Shown piece by piece: positions 26,167-35,309 of a stretch of 64,000 nucleotides of DNA (position 1 is the first letter of the stretch; each line of letters begins with the position of its first letter). A model generated the notes under the pieces. It did no database searches and was not told where the DNA came from. It saw only the letters and a program-made list of their open reading frames with translations. Location: contig JAPOSR010000019.1 of assembly GCA_026709625.1 (NCBI GenBank), forward strand, positions 1 through 64,000, written 5' to 3'. The stretch comes from Chloroflexota bacterium (GTDB taxonomy: Bacteria; Chloroflexota; Anaerolineae; Aggregatilineales; Phototrophicaceae). The position numbers and the translations under genes are program-made.

Positions 26167-26928
26167 ATGCCAGAATTTCTTTATGGACATTGGGCGGTGA
26201 TCGAGGCGATGCGTTCGCGGCGGCGCCAGTTGGATTCGCTGATGATCCACGAGCGCGCCGACAAACGCGGCTCTATCGGCGATGCGCTGACGATGGCCGA
26301 CGAGATCAATCTGCCAGTGCAGCGCGTGCAGCGGCGCATCCTCGACGATCTGGCAAAAGGCGGCAATCATCAGGGCATGGCGCTGCGCGTTGGCGGCTAT
26401 CCCTATTGCGATCTGGAAGATATCCTCGCGACTGCGGCCCGCCGTGACGAAAAACCGTTTGTCCTGCTGCTCGACCTGCTGAAAGACCCGCAGAATGTCG
26501 GCGCGTTGATCCGCGTAAGCGATGCCGTTGGCGTGCATGGGATCGTCATTCAAGAGCGGCGCAGCGTGGCGGTTACGCCGGCTGTGGTCAATGCCAGCTC
26601 TGGCGCGGTCGAGCACAGCCAGGTCGCCCAGGTGCCAAATCTGGTGGCGGCGATGAGACAACTCAAGCAAAACGATGTCTGGCTGGTGGGCTTGGATGTC
26701 GGCGCGAACATTCCGCCGCTGGACAAAACCGACCTCAATATGTCGCTGGGGCTGGTGATGGGCAGCGAGGGCGAGGGCTTGCGGCGGCTGGTGCGCGATA
26801 CCTGCGACCTGCTGCTGACTCTGCCTATGCGCGGCGCGGTAGGCAGCCTGAATGTGGCGACAGCGGGCGCGATTGCCTTGTATGCCGCCTGGAGCGCGCG
26901 CAGCTGGCAGGGCTGGGCGCACGCCTAG
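26167..26928 (+). CDS. rlmB: 23S rRNA 2'-O-ribose methyltransferase, TrmH/RlmB type
   Basis: 253 residues. N-terminal substrate-binding domain starting PEFLYGHWAVIEAM, then the SPOUT knot with motif 1 NVGALIRVSDAVGVHGIV, motif 2 LGLVMGSEGEGLRRLV and motif 3 LPMRGAVGSLNVATAGAIA. These are the three TrmH signatures. It most likely methylates guanosine 2251 of 23S rRNA (E. coli numbering), as RlmB does. Immediately downstream of cysS. The tRNA-specific TrmH alternative is less likely given the gene neighbourhood. Confidence 0.88.
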   Translation: MPEFLYGHWAVIEAMRSRRRQLDSLMIHERADKRGSIGDALTMADEINLPVQRVQRRILDDLAKGGNHQGMALRVGGYPYCDLEDILATAARRDEKPFVLLLDLLKDPQNVGALIRVSDAVGVHGIVIQERRSVAVTPAVVNASSGAVEHSQVAQVPNLVAAMRQLKQNDVWLVGLDVGANIPPLDKTDLNMSLGLVMGSEGEGLRRLVRDTCDLLLTLPMRGAVGSLNVATAGAIALYAAWSARSWQGWAHA

Positions 26929-27030
26929 GCGCAGTGGACTTTACATGTAGCGGCGGCGCCTGCATTTGCCCGCGAATCATTTCTGTGCTAGCGTTCAGGC
27001 AATGCTTCCAAGGTGTCTGGACTCCTTGAG

Positions 27031-27714
27031 ATGCCAACATCACGCGAATATGCCCGTCTGCGCAGCCGCATGGTGGACGAACAGCTTGTCGAGCGCGGGG
27101 TAAGCGAAAGCCGCCTGCTGGATGCCTTGCGCATGATGCCGCGCCATCAGTTTGTGCCTGACGAGCACAAGCCGCAGTCTTATGACGATAAGCCCTTGCC
27201 CATCGGCGATGGCCAGACCATTTCGCAGCCCTACATCGTCGGTTTCATGACGGAAACCCTGCGCTTGAAGCCGCATCATAGAGTGCTGGAGATCGGCACC
27301 GGCTCCGGTTATCAGACAGCTATCCTCTGTCACTTGGCGGATTATGTCTACAGCGTCGAGCGCGTTGCGCGGCTGGCAGAAACAGCGGGCGCGCGCCTTG
27401 GCGATCTGGGTTACAGCAACCTGGATATTCATATCGGCGATGGCAGCCAGGGACTGCCAGACCAAGCGCCTTTTGACCGCATCATGGTGACAGCGGCTGT
27501 GCCACGCCTGCCCCAGGTCTTGTGCGCCCAGCTCAGTGAGTTCGGCGGGCAACTCATCTTGCCAATCGGCTCTGCGCCCGCGCAAGAACTCATGCTTATC
27601 ACGCGCGCGACCGACCGCTTCACCAGGCGCAGCTTGCTGGGCTGCCGCTTCGTCCCGTTGATCGGGCGTTACGGCTTCGACAGCAAGACCGATAGCGCGT
27701 CTTTTGTGAGCTGA
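27031..27714 (+). CDS. pcm: Protein-L-isoaspartate O-methyltransferase
   Basis: 227 residues from ATG 27031; a GTG at 27013 is an alternative and neither has a good RBS. Repairs isoaspartyl residues with S-adenosylmethionine. Hallmarks: RHQFVPDEH; the conserved LPIGDGQTISQPYIVGFM; SAM motif VLEIGTGSGYQTAIL; and GGQLILPIGSAPAQELMLI. A TGTGCTAGCGT -10-like box lies at 26984-26994. It ends two bases before the DUF1917-like gene. Confidence 0.93.
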   Translation: MPTSREYARLRSRMVDEQLVERGVSESRLLDALRMMPRHQFVPDEHKPQSYDDKPLPIGDGQTISQPYIVGFMTETLRLKPHHRVLEIGTGSGYQTAILCHLADYVYSVERVARLAETAGARLGDLGYSNLDIHIGDGSQGLPDQAPFDRIMVTAAVPRLPQVLCAQLSEFGGQLILPIGSAPAQELMLITRATDRFTRRSLLGCRFVPLIGRYGFDSKTDSASFVS

Positions 27715-27716
27715 CC

Positions 27717-28142
27717 ATGGCCGATTCCCAGCCCAGCGCGGATATCAACCTGGCGCTGATCACGATGGTGCAAGACGCGCGCATGCTTCATGACAAGGCC
27801 GCGCTGCCCAGCGACTATGCCGCTGTGTATTGGATCGAAGCCAAGCGCCCCGCCGGCGATTGCCCTGCGCCGACTGCCAATGCCGGCGAATGGCGCGTCA
27901 GCCTGCGCGCGGACGAAGTCGACACAGCCTGGCAAAGGGTCAAGGCGGCGACTGTTGCGGGCGAGCTCGGCTACAAGTCGAAGGTATCGACGCGCCCTGC
28001 CGCTGGACAGGCGCATCCCGACCAGCGCATGCTTTGCGTCCGCACCGGCGATGCCGATGATGTCCAGGCGGTGGCGCGCGTCAAAGCGGTTTTGCTGGCG
28101 ATGGGGCTGCGCAGCCTGGTCTATGTGCCCGACAAATCATAA
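27717..28142 (+). CDS. DUF1917/Bles03-like small protein
   Basis: 141 residues, two bases after pcm and therefore probably in its operon. The central block WRVSLRADEVDTAWQRVKAA, followed by GELGYKSKVSTRPA and a late CVRTGDADDVQAVARVKAVL and LGLRSLVYVPDKS, matches what I remember of the DUF1917 (Bles03, putative phosphothreonine-lyase-like) family. That family's nearly invariant features are W...W..., a K-S/T pair and a C-terminal Y-K. Biochemical function is not established. Assignment is from memory of the pattern, so moderate. Confidence 0.55.
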   Translation: MADSQPSADINLALITMVQDARMLHDKAALPSDYAAVYWIEAKRPAGDCPAPTANAGEWRVSLRADEVDTAWQRVKAATVAGELGYKSKVSTRPAAGQAHPDQRMLCVRTGDADDVQAVARVKAVLLAMGLRSLVYVPDKS

Positions 28143-28210
28143 GCGAGCGCAGCGCCGCAATAAACTGAAGCAACCCTGAAAAAACTGGGTAGAATATCCG
28201 AACAACCGGA

Positions 28211-28354
28211 TGAGCGTTCCCGCTGATGCGCCCCCCCCCAAAAAATGAGGGAGGGGCTACCATACTGTGGAAGCGCAGGGAAAACTCCCCTTCTCTCGTT
28301 CTGGGGGCAAGGGGATGGGGGCTTGGTTGCTATATCCACGCAAATGCCACTCCC
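28211..28354 (+). repeat. MITE-like repeat, copy C
   Basis: Left end is truncated to CTGATGCGCCCC; the rest is intact: TGAGGGAGGGGCTACCAT, GGAAGCGCAGGGAAAACTCC, G-rich tract, and a good right terminus (TATCCACGCAAATGCCACTCCC), which is the inverted complement of the left terminus of the other copies. That right end defines the element boundary well. Confidence 0.8.
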
Positions 28355-28556
28355 AGGGCATTTGACAGGCTGGACGCGCCACTATACCATTGTGGGCAGC
28401 ATAGAGAGCATATCATGGTGGCAGAAGTAAATTTGAGCGGACTGGCGAAAGTGGCCGAAATCGCAAGCCGGGTCGCGCGGTTGGCAGGGGCATCTGTTTT
28501 GGGCTGTTCGTCGCCAAGCTGGAGCGGCGCGTTATTGGATAAAGAAGGATTGGGCG
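28355..28556. other. Gap with no recognisable gene
   Basis: The 200 bases between repeat copy C and the dihydropyrimidinase start hold only short frames without family resemblance. I see an AAAGAAGGAT ribosome-binding sequence at its right end serving the ATG at 28557, but no convincing promoter or hairpin. Confidence 0.5.
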
Positions 28557-30035
28557 ATGGGAACACTATTCAAAAACGGCACAATCATCACCGCCAGCGA
28601 CACAGTGAGCGCCGATGTGCTGGTCGAGGGCGAGGTCATAACGCTTATCGGGCAAGACCTGCGCGCCGATCAGCACGAGTTGGTCGATTGCGCTGGCAAG
28701 TATCTGTTGCCTGGCGGCATTGATGTGCACACCCACCTCGACCTGCCTTTCGGCGGCACCATCAGCAACGATGACTTCGATGTCGGGCATATGGCGGCGG
28801 CTTTTGGCGGCACGACCACGCACATCGACTTCGTCGTCCAGCCGATTGGCGGGAGTCTGCGCGACGGGCTGGAGACCTGGTGGAAGAAATCGCGGGATAT
28901 CGCCCAGATCGACTATGGCTTTCACATGGCGGTTACCGATCTTAATGATGATGTCATGGCAGAAATCCCCGCCATGCTCGCCGAAGGCATCACCAGCCTC
29001 AAGCTCTTCATGGCTTACAAAAATGTTTTCCAGATCGACGATGCCACGCTCTTCAACACCATGCGCGTGGCGGCGGACAATGGCATGCTCGTTATGGTAC
29101 ATGCCGAAAATGGCGATGTCGAGGCGGCGCTGACCCCCGCGCTGCTGGCGGCTGGCAAGACCGACCCCGTCTATCACGCCGCATCGCGCCCACCCGAAAT
29201 CGAAGGCGAAGCCACCAACCGCGCTGTCGTCATGTCGGGCATCACCGGTTGTCCGCTTTATGTCGTGCACATGACCTGCGAGCCAGCTATCGATGCGCTG
29301 CGGCGTGGACGGGCGCTGGGCTATCCCGTCATGGGCGAAACCTGCGTGCAATACTTCTTCCTGACAGTGGACGGCCACATGGCGCTGCCCGGCTTTGAAG
29401 GCGCGAAATATGTGTGCAGCCCGCCCATCCGCAGCGAGCATGATCACGGGATACTGTGGCAGGCTGTGCGCGATGGCACATTGCAGGTCGTCAGCACCGA
29501 CCATTGCGATTTCTGGTACGACGGCGGGCATGGCCCCTGGCGGGAGTGGAGCGACCGCACGGGCGGCGCCGACTGGGTCGGCTATGAAAAGCAAGATCCG
29601 TCGTACCGGCGGCCCGGCAAAGAACTGGGGATGGGCAACTTCGCCAAGATCCCCAATGGCATGCCAGGCTTGGAAGACCGCATGCTGGTGATGTGGGATG
29701 CCGGCGTGAACAGCGGGAAGCTGTCGCCTTCGCGCTTTGTCGAGCTTTGCTGCAGCAATCCCGCCAAGATCTTCGGCATGTATCCGCGCAAAGGCACCAT
29801 CGCTGTGGGGTCGGATGCTGATATTTTGGTGTGGGATCCAAACAAGCAGCACACCATCAGCGCCGCGACGCATCATATGCGCGTCGATTACAACTGCTAC
29901 GAAGGCCGGGTGGTGACAGGTGTGCCCACGCAGGTCTATCAGCGTGGCCGCAAGCTGGTGGATGGCGCGCAGTGGCACGGCACGAATGGCAGCGGGCAGT
30001 TTGTTGCGCGGGCGGCTGGCGCGCCGGTGCTATAG
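28557..30035 (+). CDS. hydA: Dihydropyrimidinase / D-hydantoinase
   Basis: 492 residues. Cyclic amidohydrolase opening dihydropyrimidine or hydantoin rings. HxH metal pair in GIDVHTHLDLPFGG; carboxylated lysine K149 in SLKLFMAYK; metal histidines in MVHAENGD and YVVHMTCEP; and the metal aspartate region VVSTDHCDF. The SNPAKIFGMYPRKGTIAVG end is conserved in dihydropyrimidinases. RBS AAAGAAGG before ATG 28557. No other pyrimidine-catabolic gene is adjacent. Allantoinase is unlikely from the length and the FGGTISNDDF motif. Confidence 0.92.
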   Translation: MGTLFKNGTIITASDTVSADVLVEGEVITLIGQDLRADQHELVDCAGKYLLPGGIDVHTHLDLPFGGTISNDDFDVGHMAAAFGGTTTHIDFVVQPIGGSLRDGLETWWKKSRDIAQIDYGFHMAVTDLNDDVMAEIPAMLAEGITSLKLFMAYKNVFQIDDATLFNTMRVAADNGMLVMVHAENGDVEAALTPALLAAGKTDPVYHAASRPPEIEGEATNRAVVMSGITGCPLYVVHMTCEPAIDALRRGRALGYPVMGETCVQYFFLTVDGHMALPGFEGAKYVCSPPIRSEHDHGILWQAVRDGTLQVVSTDHCDFWYDGGHGPWREWSDRTGGADWVGYEKQDPSYRRPGKELGMGNFAKIPNGMPGLEDRMLVMWDAGVNSGKLSPSRFVELCCSNPAKIFGMYPRKGTIAVGSDADILVWDPNKQHTISAATHHMRVDYNCYEGRVVTGVPTQVYQRGRKLVDGAQWHGTNGSGQFVARAAGAPVL

Positions 30036-30095
30036 GCATTCTCTTAAGTTTGCCGGCGCGCCGATTCGCATGACAAGGCCGCGGGGAAGGCTGGG

Positions 30096-30584
30096 ATGAA
30101 ACGAATCGCGATTGCCGCATTGTTAGCGAGTCTATTCTTGGGGACGGCGCTGGCTGGCGCGGAAGAGGCTTGCGACACAGCCGAGATTCAAGCGGATATT
30201 CAGGCGCAGCTTGACCTGCTGGATGAAAACCCTGTCAGCGCGCTGATCAACGTCATCGACCTGGCTTTGGCGGGCTTTCACGATTGCTCGGGCGAGGTTT
30301 ACGAATTCAGCGATCGCGAGGGCGCGCAGCCGGTCTTGGGTCCGCTGGCTTTATCTGAAGGCTTGCATATTGTAACGATGACCACCGCGGGCAGCGCCAG
30401 GATAGATGGTGTCGCTATCAAGGGATGTGGCAAAGAACTGGATGGTGTGATCCACAATTTTTCCAGCGGGCAAGCCATACGCGGCGCGGCAAGTCTGGTC
30501 GAAGTGCTGGACGACTGCATAGTCTATCTGGAGCTCAGCAAGCTCACCAATCCTTGGATCTTAACCATCGACAAACTCAACTGA
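30096..30584 (+). CDS. Small secreted hypothetical protein
   Basis: 162 residues. Signal peptide MKRIAIAALLASLFLGTALAG then a compact acidic domain with four cysteines (EEACDT, FHDCSGE, KGCGKE, LDDCIVY) that could make two disulfides. The middle (LSEGLHIVTMTTAGSARID) is strand-rich. No family recognised. The same lineage makes many such exported proteins; role unknown. Confidence 0.68.
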   Translation: MKRIAIAALLASLFLGTALAGAEEACDTAEIQADIQAQLDLLDENPVSALINVIDLALAGFHDCSGEVYEFSDREGAQPVLGPLALSEGLHIVTMTTAGSARIDGVAIKGCGKELDGVIHNFSSGQAIRGAASLVEVLDDCIVYLELSKLTNPWILTIDKLN

Positions 30585-30674
30585 TGTAGCCTCGCTCGCG
30601 CAACCATCTTCACATTGACAGGGCAGCGCCCAGCGGCAGGACTGGCGCGCCGCAGATTTGCTCATGCCAACCTG

Positions 30675-30683
30675 TGTTATGCT
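30675..30683 (+). promoter_or_regulatory. Extended -10 box before the Uma2 gene
   Basis: TGTTATGCT (TGn plus TATGCT) occurs within the wider string CCTGTGTTATGCT, 34 bases before the ATG at 30718. The same TGTGTTA pattern recurs before the methyltransferase gene at 53474. Confidence 0.45.
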
Positions 30684-30717
30684 ACGGGCCGAGCGCAAGC
30701 AACCAGGAGATAGCGCA

Positions 30718-31317
30718 ATGCGCGAAACAATCATGGACGCATCGGCGCAGATCGACCAGCAGCGCAGATTCACGGTGGCTGACATGTGGCGGCTGGCGCG
30801 GCTGCCCGAATACGCCGACTGCCGTTATGAACTGGTTGAAGGAGAGTTGAGAGAGATGTCGCCAGTTGGTGAGCTGCATGGGTACTTAGCGAGCGTAATC
30901 AATAGACTGCTGGGTAACTACATTGATGAGATGGGTGCTGGCCGCGTTACTATAGAAACTGGCTATTACGAGTTGGGCGATGACGAAACCGTCTTGGCAC
31001 CGGACATAGCATTTCGGCGCGTCGACACAAAAGCAAATCCGCCAACGAGCAGCTATGTCATGCAGATGCCCGACCTGGCTGCCGAGATCAAATCGCCCGG
31101 CGACAGTTACGCGTATATGCGCCGCAAAGCCGAGCTGTATCTGCGGCGCGGCACACGGGTTGTCTGGCTGGTTTACCCTGAGCGGCGCGGCGTGGATGTC
31201 TGCGATCGGGACGAAACTGGCGCTGTTGTCTTCGCCTTCATCGATGAGACGGGCTCGTTGAGTGGCGGGGATGCCTTGCCTGGCTTTATACTGGAGTTGC
31301 GCCGCCTGTTCACCTAA
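30718..31317 (+). CDS. Uma2 family protein (DUF820, PD-(D/E)XK fold)
   Basis: 199 residues from ATG 30718 with RBS CAGGAGATAG. The pattern RYELVEGELREMSP, then GELHGYLASVINRLL, APDIAFRR and PDLAAEIKSPGD is the DUF820/Uma2 signature; the D of APDIAF and the E-x-K of AAEIKSP are the nuclease-fold residues. These genes are greatly expanded in cyanobacteria and Chloroflexota and often sit alone; the biological role is unknown. An endonuclease-like fold does not prove activity. Confidence 0.9.
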   Translation: MRETIMDASAQIDQQRRFTVADMWRLARLPEYADCRYELVEGELREMSPVGELHGYLASVINRLLGNYIDEMGAGRVTIETGYYELGDDETVLAPDIAFRRVDTKANPPTSSYVMQMPDLAAEIKSPGDSYAYMRRKAELYLRRGTRVVWLVYPERRGVDVCDRDETGAVVFAFIDETGSLSGGDALPGFILELRRLFT

Positions 31318-31401
31318 CATTCAAAAAACAGTCGACGAGTGTTGACGATTGAGACGCTGTGATAATCGCCCGGTGGCGCGGTTCGTTGATGTCGCCGCTC
31401 G

Positions 31402-31410
31402 TGTTACACT
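31402..31410 (+). promoter_or_regulatory. Extended -10 box before the M16 peptidase gene
   Basis: TGTTACACT (TGn plus TACACT) lies 31 bases before the ATG at 31441, with an AAAGGAGA ribosome-binding site between. Confidence 0.45.
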
Positions 31411-31440
31411 GCGATCATGCAACGAAAGGAGACGAATCGT

Positions 31441-34170
31441 ATGAAACATTGCACGTTGTTGCTCTTGGTCTTGCTGCTGGTCAGCGGGCTCAGTTTCGCT
31501 GAGTCGCAACAATCGCTTGACCTCGAGCAGTATTGGCTGGAAAACGGCTTGGAGGTAATCCTGGTGCGCGATACCACGGCGCCGACGGTCGCGGTGGATA
31601 TCTGGTACAAGGTGGGCAGCGCCAACGATCCCCCGGGCAAAAGCGGCTTCGCCCATTTCTTTGAACACATGATGTTTGAAGGCTCTCCGCATATTCCAAA
31701 CAACACCCTGGATCAATTGCTAGAGCCAGTTGGCGGCTCGTCCAATGCCTATGTCGGCAAAGACTACACCGCCTACTACGCGACAGTGCCGTCTCATCAA
31801 CTGCCGCTGGCGCTTTGGATAGAAGCGGATCGTATGGGCGGACTGGATGTGACGCAGGAAAATCTCGATAACCAGCGCGCCGTTGTCATCGAAGAGCTGC
31901 AACGGAGTTATGACAATCGACCCTATGGCACCGCGGTGAAAGCGCTGACCACCGTGCCCTATTCCTATGAACCATACAAACGACCCGCCATCGGCAACAT
32001 TGAGGATGTCAACAGCGCGCAGATTGAGGATGTCATTGATTTCCACCGGATCTACTACATCCCCAACAACGCCACCTTGGTCGTCGCCGGTGACATTGAC
32101 TTTGATACGACGCGCAGGCTCGTCGCCGAGCTGTTTGCCCCCATCCCGCGCGGAGACGACCCGCCCGCGCTGCCGGCCTTTGTGCCGGTTGACCAAGAGG
32201 CAGCGGAGCATATCACGATCGAAGACCCTTTCATCAACTTGCCGGCGCTGCTGGTCGCCTACGAGATCCCGCCGCTCGTCCATGCAGACTTCCCGGCGCT
32301 TAATGTGCTTGCCAGCGTGCTGAGCGTCGGCGACTCCAGTCGTCTGGCAAAGCGCTTGGTCGATACGGGCAAGGCGCTGCAAGCGGATGCCTGGATTTTT
32401 GAAAACCAAGGCCCGGGCCTCTTTTCTTTCATCCTCATCGCCAATGTCGGTGTCGATCTGGCTGAACTTGAAGAAGCCGCCTATGAGGAACTGCAAAACA
32501 TCATCGACGACGGCGTTCCGCAAGACGATCTGAACAAGGTCATCGCCGGCATCCGCAGCAGCAACATACTGGGCTTGGAAACAGCGCTGGGCTTGGCAGA
32601 AAGCGTTCAAAGCGCCAACTACTATTCTGGCGACCCGCAGGCTCTGTTCACAGGCATCAGTCGCTATGAGGCGGTCACCAGCGCGGACATCCAGCGCGTG
32701 GCTGCGCAATATCTGGAAGCGAAGGACCGGCATGTCTTCAATGTGGTGGAAACCGATGCGGAAGCGCCGCCACGGGTAGAACCGTACGCGGCTGCGGACG
32801 CTCTCGACATGGAGCCTGATTACCGCTATGTCATCGAGCAGGCTGAACCGCCGCCGCCTTTGGATTCAAACGCATTCAACCTGCCGACCATCACCGAAAC
32901 CGTCATGGACAATGGGTTGGAGGTTGTGGTGATTGAGCAGCCCAATATGCCCATTATCTCGCTGGATGTTTTCTTCGCCGGTGGCGCAACCGCCCAACCG
33001 ACAGACTTGCCCGGCACAGCCGGCATCACCGGCTATTTGATCTCTCGCGGCACCGAGACGCGAAGCGCTCAAGACATCGCCGGCGCGATCGAGCAAGTTG
33101 GCGGCGCTTTGAACAGCGTTGGCACCAGCGATTATCTGCAGCTTGGCGTATTCGCCCTGATTGAAAATGCCGACCTAGCTTTCGATCTGCTTGCCGATAT
33201 GACTCTCAATGCCAACTTCCCCGAAAATGAATTCGAACGCGAGCGGGCGGAATGGATCAGCAGCCTGGAAGCCACCTTGGCTGAGTCAGGCTCTGTCGCC
33301 CGCCGTATCTTCGCCAACCGTCTCTATGGCGGCGATCATGGCTATGGCAATCTGTACACCAGCGAGTCGCTGGCGGCGATCACCCGCGAGGATATTGTCG
33401 CCTTCTATGAATCGCGCCGCCAGCCTGACAATGCCCTGCTGATCATCGCCGGGGCGGTCACCACCGAAGCCGGGCTGGCTTATGCCGAGCAGCACTTCGC
33501 CGATTGGCAAGGCAGCGCCGAAGCCATCAGCTATCCAGCGCTGCCAGAAAACAGCGGGCAGCGGACCTTGCTGGTGGACCGCCCCGGCAGCACACAGGCG
33601 ACCTTCCGACTGGGCAATATCGGCATTCATGGCGCCAGCCTCGATTACTTCCCGGCGCGCGTGATGAACCATGTGTTGGGCGGCACTTTTTCTTCGCGCC
33701 TGGTGCAAAATATCCGCGAAGAAAAAGGCTATACCTACAGCATTGGCTCCGGCTTCAGCTATCCGTCCGATATAGGTTCCTTTGTCGTTACGGCGGATGT
33801 GCGCAACGATGTCATCGCGGCGGCGCTGGAAGAAGTCTTCATGGAAATCGAGCGCATCCAGACCGAGCCGCTGACAGACGCTGAAATCAACGACGCCCGC
33901 GAGGGTATTGTCGGCGAGTTTGTCTTCGGCCTCGAGACCTATCAGGACTTCGTCGAGGTGGTGGCGTCTTACAAGATTCGCGGCGTCGAGCTCGCTCGGC
34001 TCAGCCAGTGGCTGGGCTATATCAAGGATGTTTCCACCGAGGATGTTCTCGATATCGCAAACACCTATATTCACCCCGAAGACTTCACCATCGTTGTGGT
34101 CGGCGATGCCAGCGCAATCCAGGAGCAACTAGAGACGCTGGGCGAAGTTACGCTGGTCACAGCCGAGTAA
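31441..34170 (+). CDS. Secreted M16 zinc peptidase, two-domain pitrilysin-like
   Basis: 909 residues from ATG 31441 with a strong RBS (AAAGGAGA). Signal peptide to about residue 20. The inverted zinc motif is H72-FF-E75-H76, with the distal glutamate expected in the following helix (VIEELQRSYDNRPYGT). The second M16 domain, from about residue 480 (TETVMDNGLEVVVIEQ), lacks the zinc motif and carries the substrate-binding QNIREEKGYTYSIGSGF. The single-chain arrangement of active plus inactive halves is that of bacterial M16B-type peptidases. It should degrade peptides outside the cytoplasm. Confidence 0.94.
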   Translation: MKHCTLLLLVLLLVSGLSFAESQQSLDLEQYWLENGLEVILVRDTTAPTVAVDIWYKVGSANDPPGKSGFAHFFEHMMFEGSPHIPNNTLDQLLEPVGGSSNAYVGKDYTAYYATVPSHQLPLALWIEADRMGGLDVTQENLDNQRAVVIEELQRSYDNRPYGTAVKALTTVPYSYEPYKRPAIGNIEDVNSAQIEDVIDFHRIYYIPNNATLVVAGDIDFDTTRRLVAELFAPIPRGDDPPALPAFVPVDQEAAEHITIEDPFINLPALLVAYEIPPLVHADFPALNVLASVLSVGDSSRLAKRLVDTGKALQADAWIFENQGPGLFSFILIANVGVDLAELEEAAYEELQNIIDDGVPQDDLNKVIAGIRSSNILGLETALGLAESVQSANYYSGDPQALFTGISRYEAVTSADIQRVAAQYLEAKDRHVFNVVETDAEAPPRVEPYAAADALDMEPDYRYVIEQAEPPPPLDSNAFNLPTITETVMDNGLEVVVIEQPNMPIISLDVFFAGGATAQPTDLPGTAGITGYLISRGTETRSAQDIAGAIEQVGGALNSVGTSDYLQLGVFALIENADLAFDLLADMTLNANFPENEFERERAEWISSLEATLAESGSVARRIFANRLYGGDHGYGNLYTSESLAAITREDIVAFYESRRQPDNALLIIAGAVTTEAGLAYAEQHFADWQGSAEAISYPALPENSGQRTLLVDRPGSTQATFRLGNIGIHGASLDYFPARVMNHVLGGTFSSRLVQNIREEKGYTYSIGSGFSYPSDIGSFVVTADVRNDVIAAALEEVFMEIERIQTEPLTDAEINDAREGIVGEFVFGLETYQDFVEVVASYKIRGVELARLSQWLGYIKDVSTEDVLDIANTYIHPEDFTIVVVGDASAIQEQLETLGEVTLVTAE

Positions 34171-34309
34171 CCGCCCATTTGGGTCTATCCATCTCCCTGT
34201 CCCTTCTCTGCATCGTCCGGGAAGGGGCACAGGCTCAGTGTGAACGAGCGTGTCGAAGCCAGCTTGCCGCTGTTGAGGCGGAAAGTTGCTGAAAGAGGGC
34301 TAGGCTCAA

Positions 34310-35092
34310 TCAAGCGCGTGTCAGGACATACCAGGCGCGGCCATCGCCACGTTTGAAACCGCTGACCACATAGCCCGCCGCCAGCAGCGCCAGCATACCG
34401 CTGCGCACCGCCAGCTGCCATTGTTGCGCTTGTTTGGCATCCACCTGCTTCAACGCGCCGATATCCAGCGGGATTTCGATGCCATAGCCAGGCGCATCAG
34501 GCGCCGCCGGAATATCGCAGCGCCAGTTGCGGCTCGTATCGCAGCTCAGCAGCATGGTCAGCTCGTCAGGAATTGGCGAATTGCGGCGTGGCGCAGCCAA
34601 CTGCCAATGCGCTTCCAGACGGTCGCTGGCCAGCCCAGCGTTGATGCCATCGCGCATCGCGCCATAATGATTGACTTCGTAGCGCCATGCTGTAATGCCC
34701 AGTCGGTTGAAATTGAAATTGGCATTGCCGCTCTGCAGCGGGTCGAATGTCCATGCCATGTCCCTATAGCCACGTTCCAGCGCCCATTCTCGCTGCGCCT
34801 GCTTCAACTGTTGCCCGATGCCTCGCCCTTGCAGATCTGGCAGCACCGCCGCCATATGCGACCACAGAAAGAGCTGCTCGCCGCGCCGCGCCGCAAACCC
34901 TGTGCAGAACCCGACCAGCCGTCCGCCAAGCCTTGCGCCCAGCACGCAGCCGCCGGTGTGCGCAATGGCTTTTAGCGTATGTGGCGATGCCACCTCGATA
35001 TCCGTCATGCGCCAGACCGCCTTCTGCAAGCCGATAGTCTCAGAAAGCTCCGCCATGCTGCGCAGTTCGTGGATGTTGATCGCGGAATTCAT
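34310..35092 (-). CDS. GNAT-like acetyltransferase, COG3375-type
   Basis: 260 residues from ATG 35092. An open frame continues upstream to 35530, but that part runs through a MITE-like repeat and has no protein-like character, so I exclude it. The acetyl-CoA loop is LPDLQGRGIGQQLKQAQREW, followed by FDPLQSGNANFNFNRLG, a signature I associate with the COG3375 group of predicted acetyltransferases. The C-terminal third (PLDIGALKQVDAKQAQQWQ) is variable. Substrate unknown. Confidence 0.8.
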   Translation of the reverse strand: MNSAINIHELRSMAELSETIGLQKAVWRMTDIEVASPHTLKAIAHTGGCVLGARLGGRLVGFCTGFAARRGEQLFLWSHMAAVLPDLQGRGIGQQLKQAQREWALERGYRDMAWTFDPLQSGNANFNFNRLGITAWRYEVNHYGAMRDGINAGLASDRLEAHWQLAAPRRNSPIPDELTMLLSCDTSRNWRCDIPAAPDAPGYGIEIPLDIGALKQVDAKQAQQWQLAVRSGMLALLAAGYVVSGFKRGDGRAWYVLTRA

Positions 35093-35133
35093 ACGCGGAA
35101 GTGTAGCCGATCGGCGCGGACAAGGGAAATGGC

Positions 35134-35266
35134 TGAGGAGCGCCAAATCGGCTGAATGCGCGTTGCCTTGCCGCCACCCAAAGTGGGGAGAGGCTTTACA
35201 TGCTGCGGAGGCGCTGGAAAAACGCCCCCTCCTTCGTTCTGGGGGCTTGATTGCCATTGACACTGC
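35134..35266 (+). repeat. MITE-like repeat, copy D (degenerate)
   Basis: Weak match over the whole element: GCTGAATGCGCGTTGCC on the left, GTGGGGAGAGGCTTTACATG and CTGCGGAGGCGCTGG in the middle, CGTTCTGGGGGCTTGATTGC on the right. The C-tract is short and the termini are decayed, as expected of an old copy. Boundaries are approximate. Confidence 0.6.
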
Positions 35267-35309
35267 GCCCAACTTCGCGGTTGGCGCGAGGCTCGGCGGT
35301 GTATCTGGA

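Noticed and set aside
24673-26922. 749-codon open frame on the minus strand
   Set aside because: It is the antisense of cysS and rlmB, both of which have complete family motifs; the product is a low-complexity string rich in His, Gln, Arg and Ala.
28226-28723. 165-codon frame starting in repeat copy C
   Set aside because: Starts within the repeat and overlaps the true dihydropyrimidinase start in another frame.
28566-29978. 470-codon frame antisense to the dihydropyrimidinase
   Set aside because: Shadow of a gene with intact metal and lysine motifs.
34180-34309. GTCCCTTCTC...GGGAAGGGGC inverted repeat after the M16 gene as a terminator or another repeat copy
   Set aside because: The stem is interrupted, there is no T-run, and it lacks the GCGGAAGCGC core of the repeat family.
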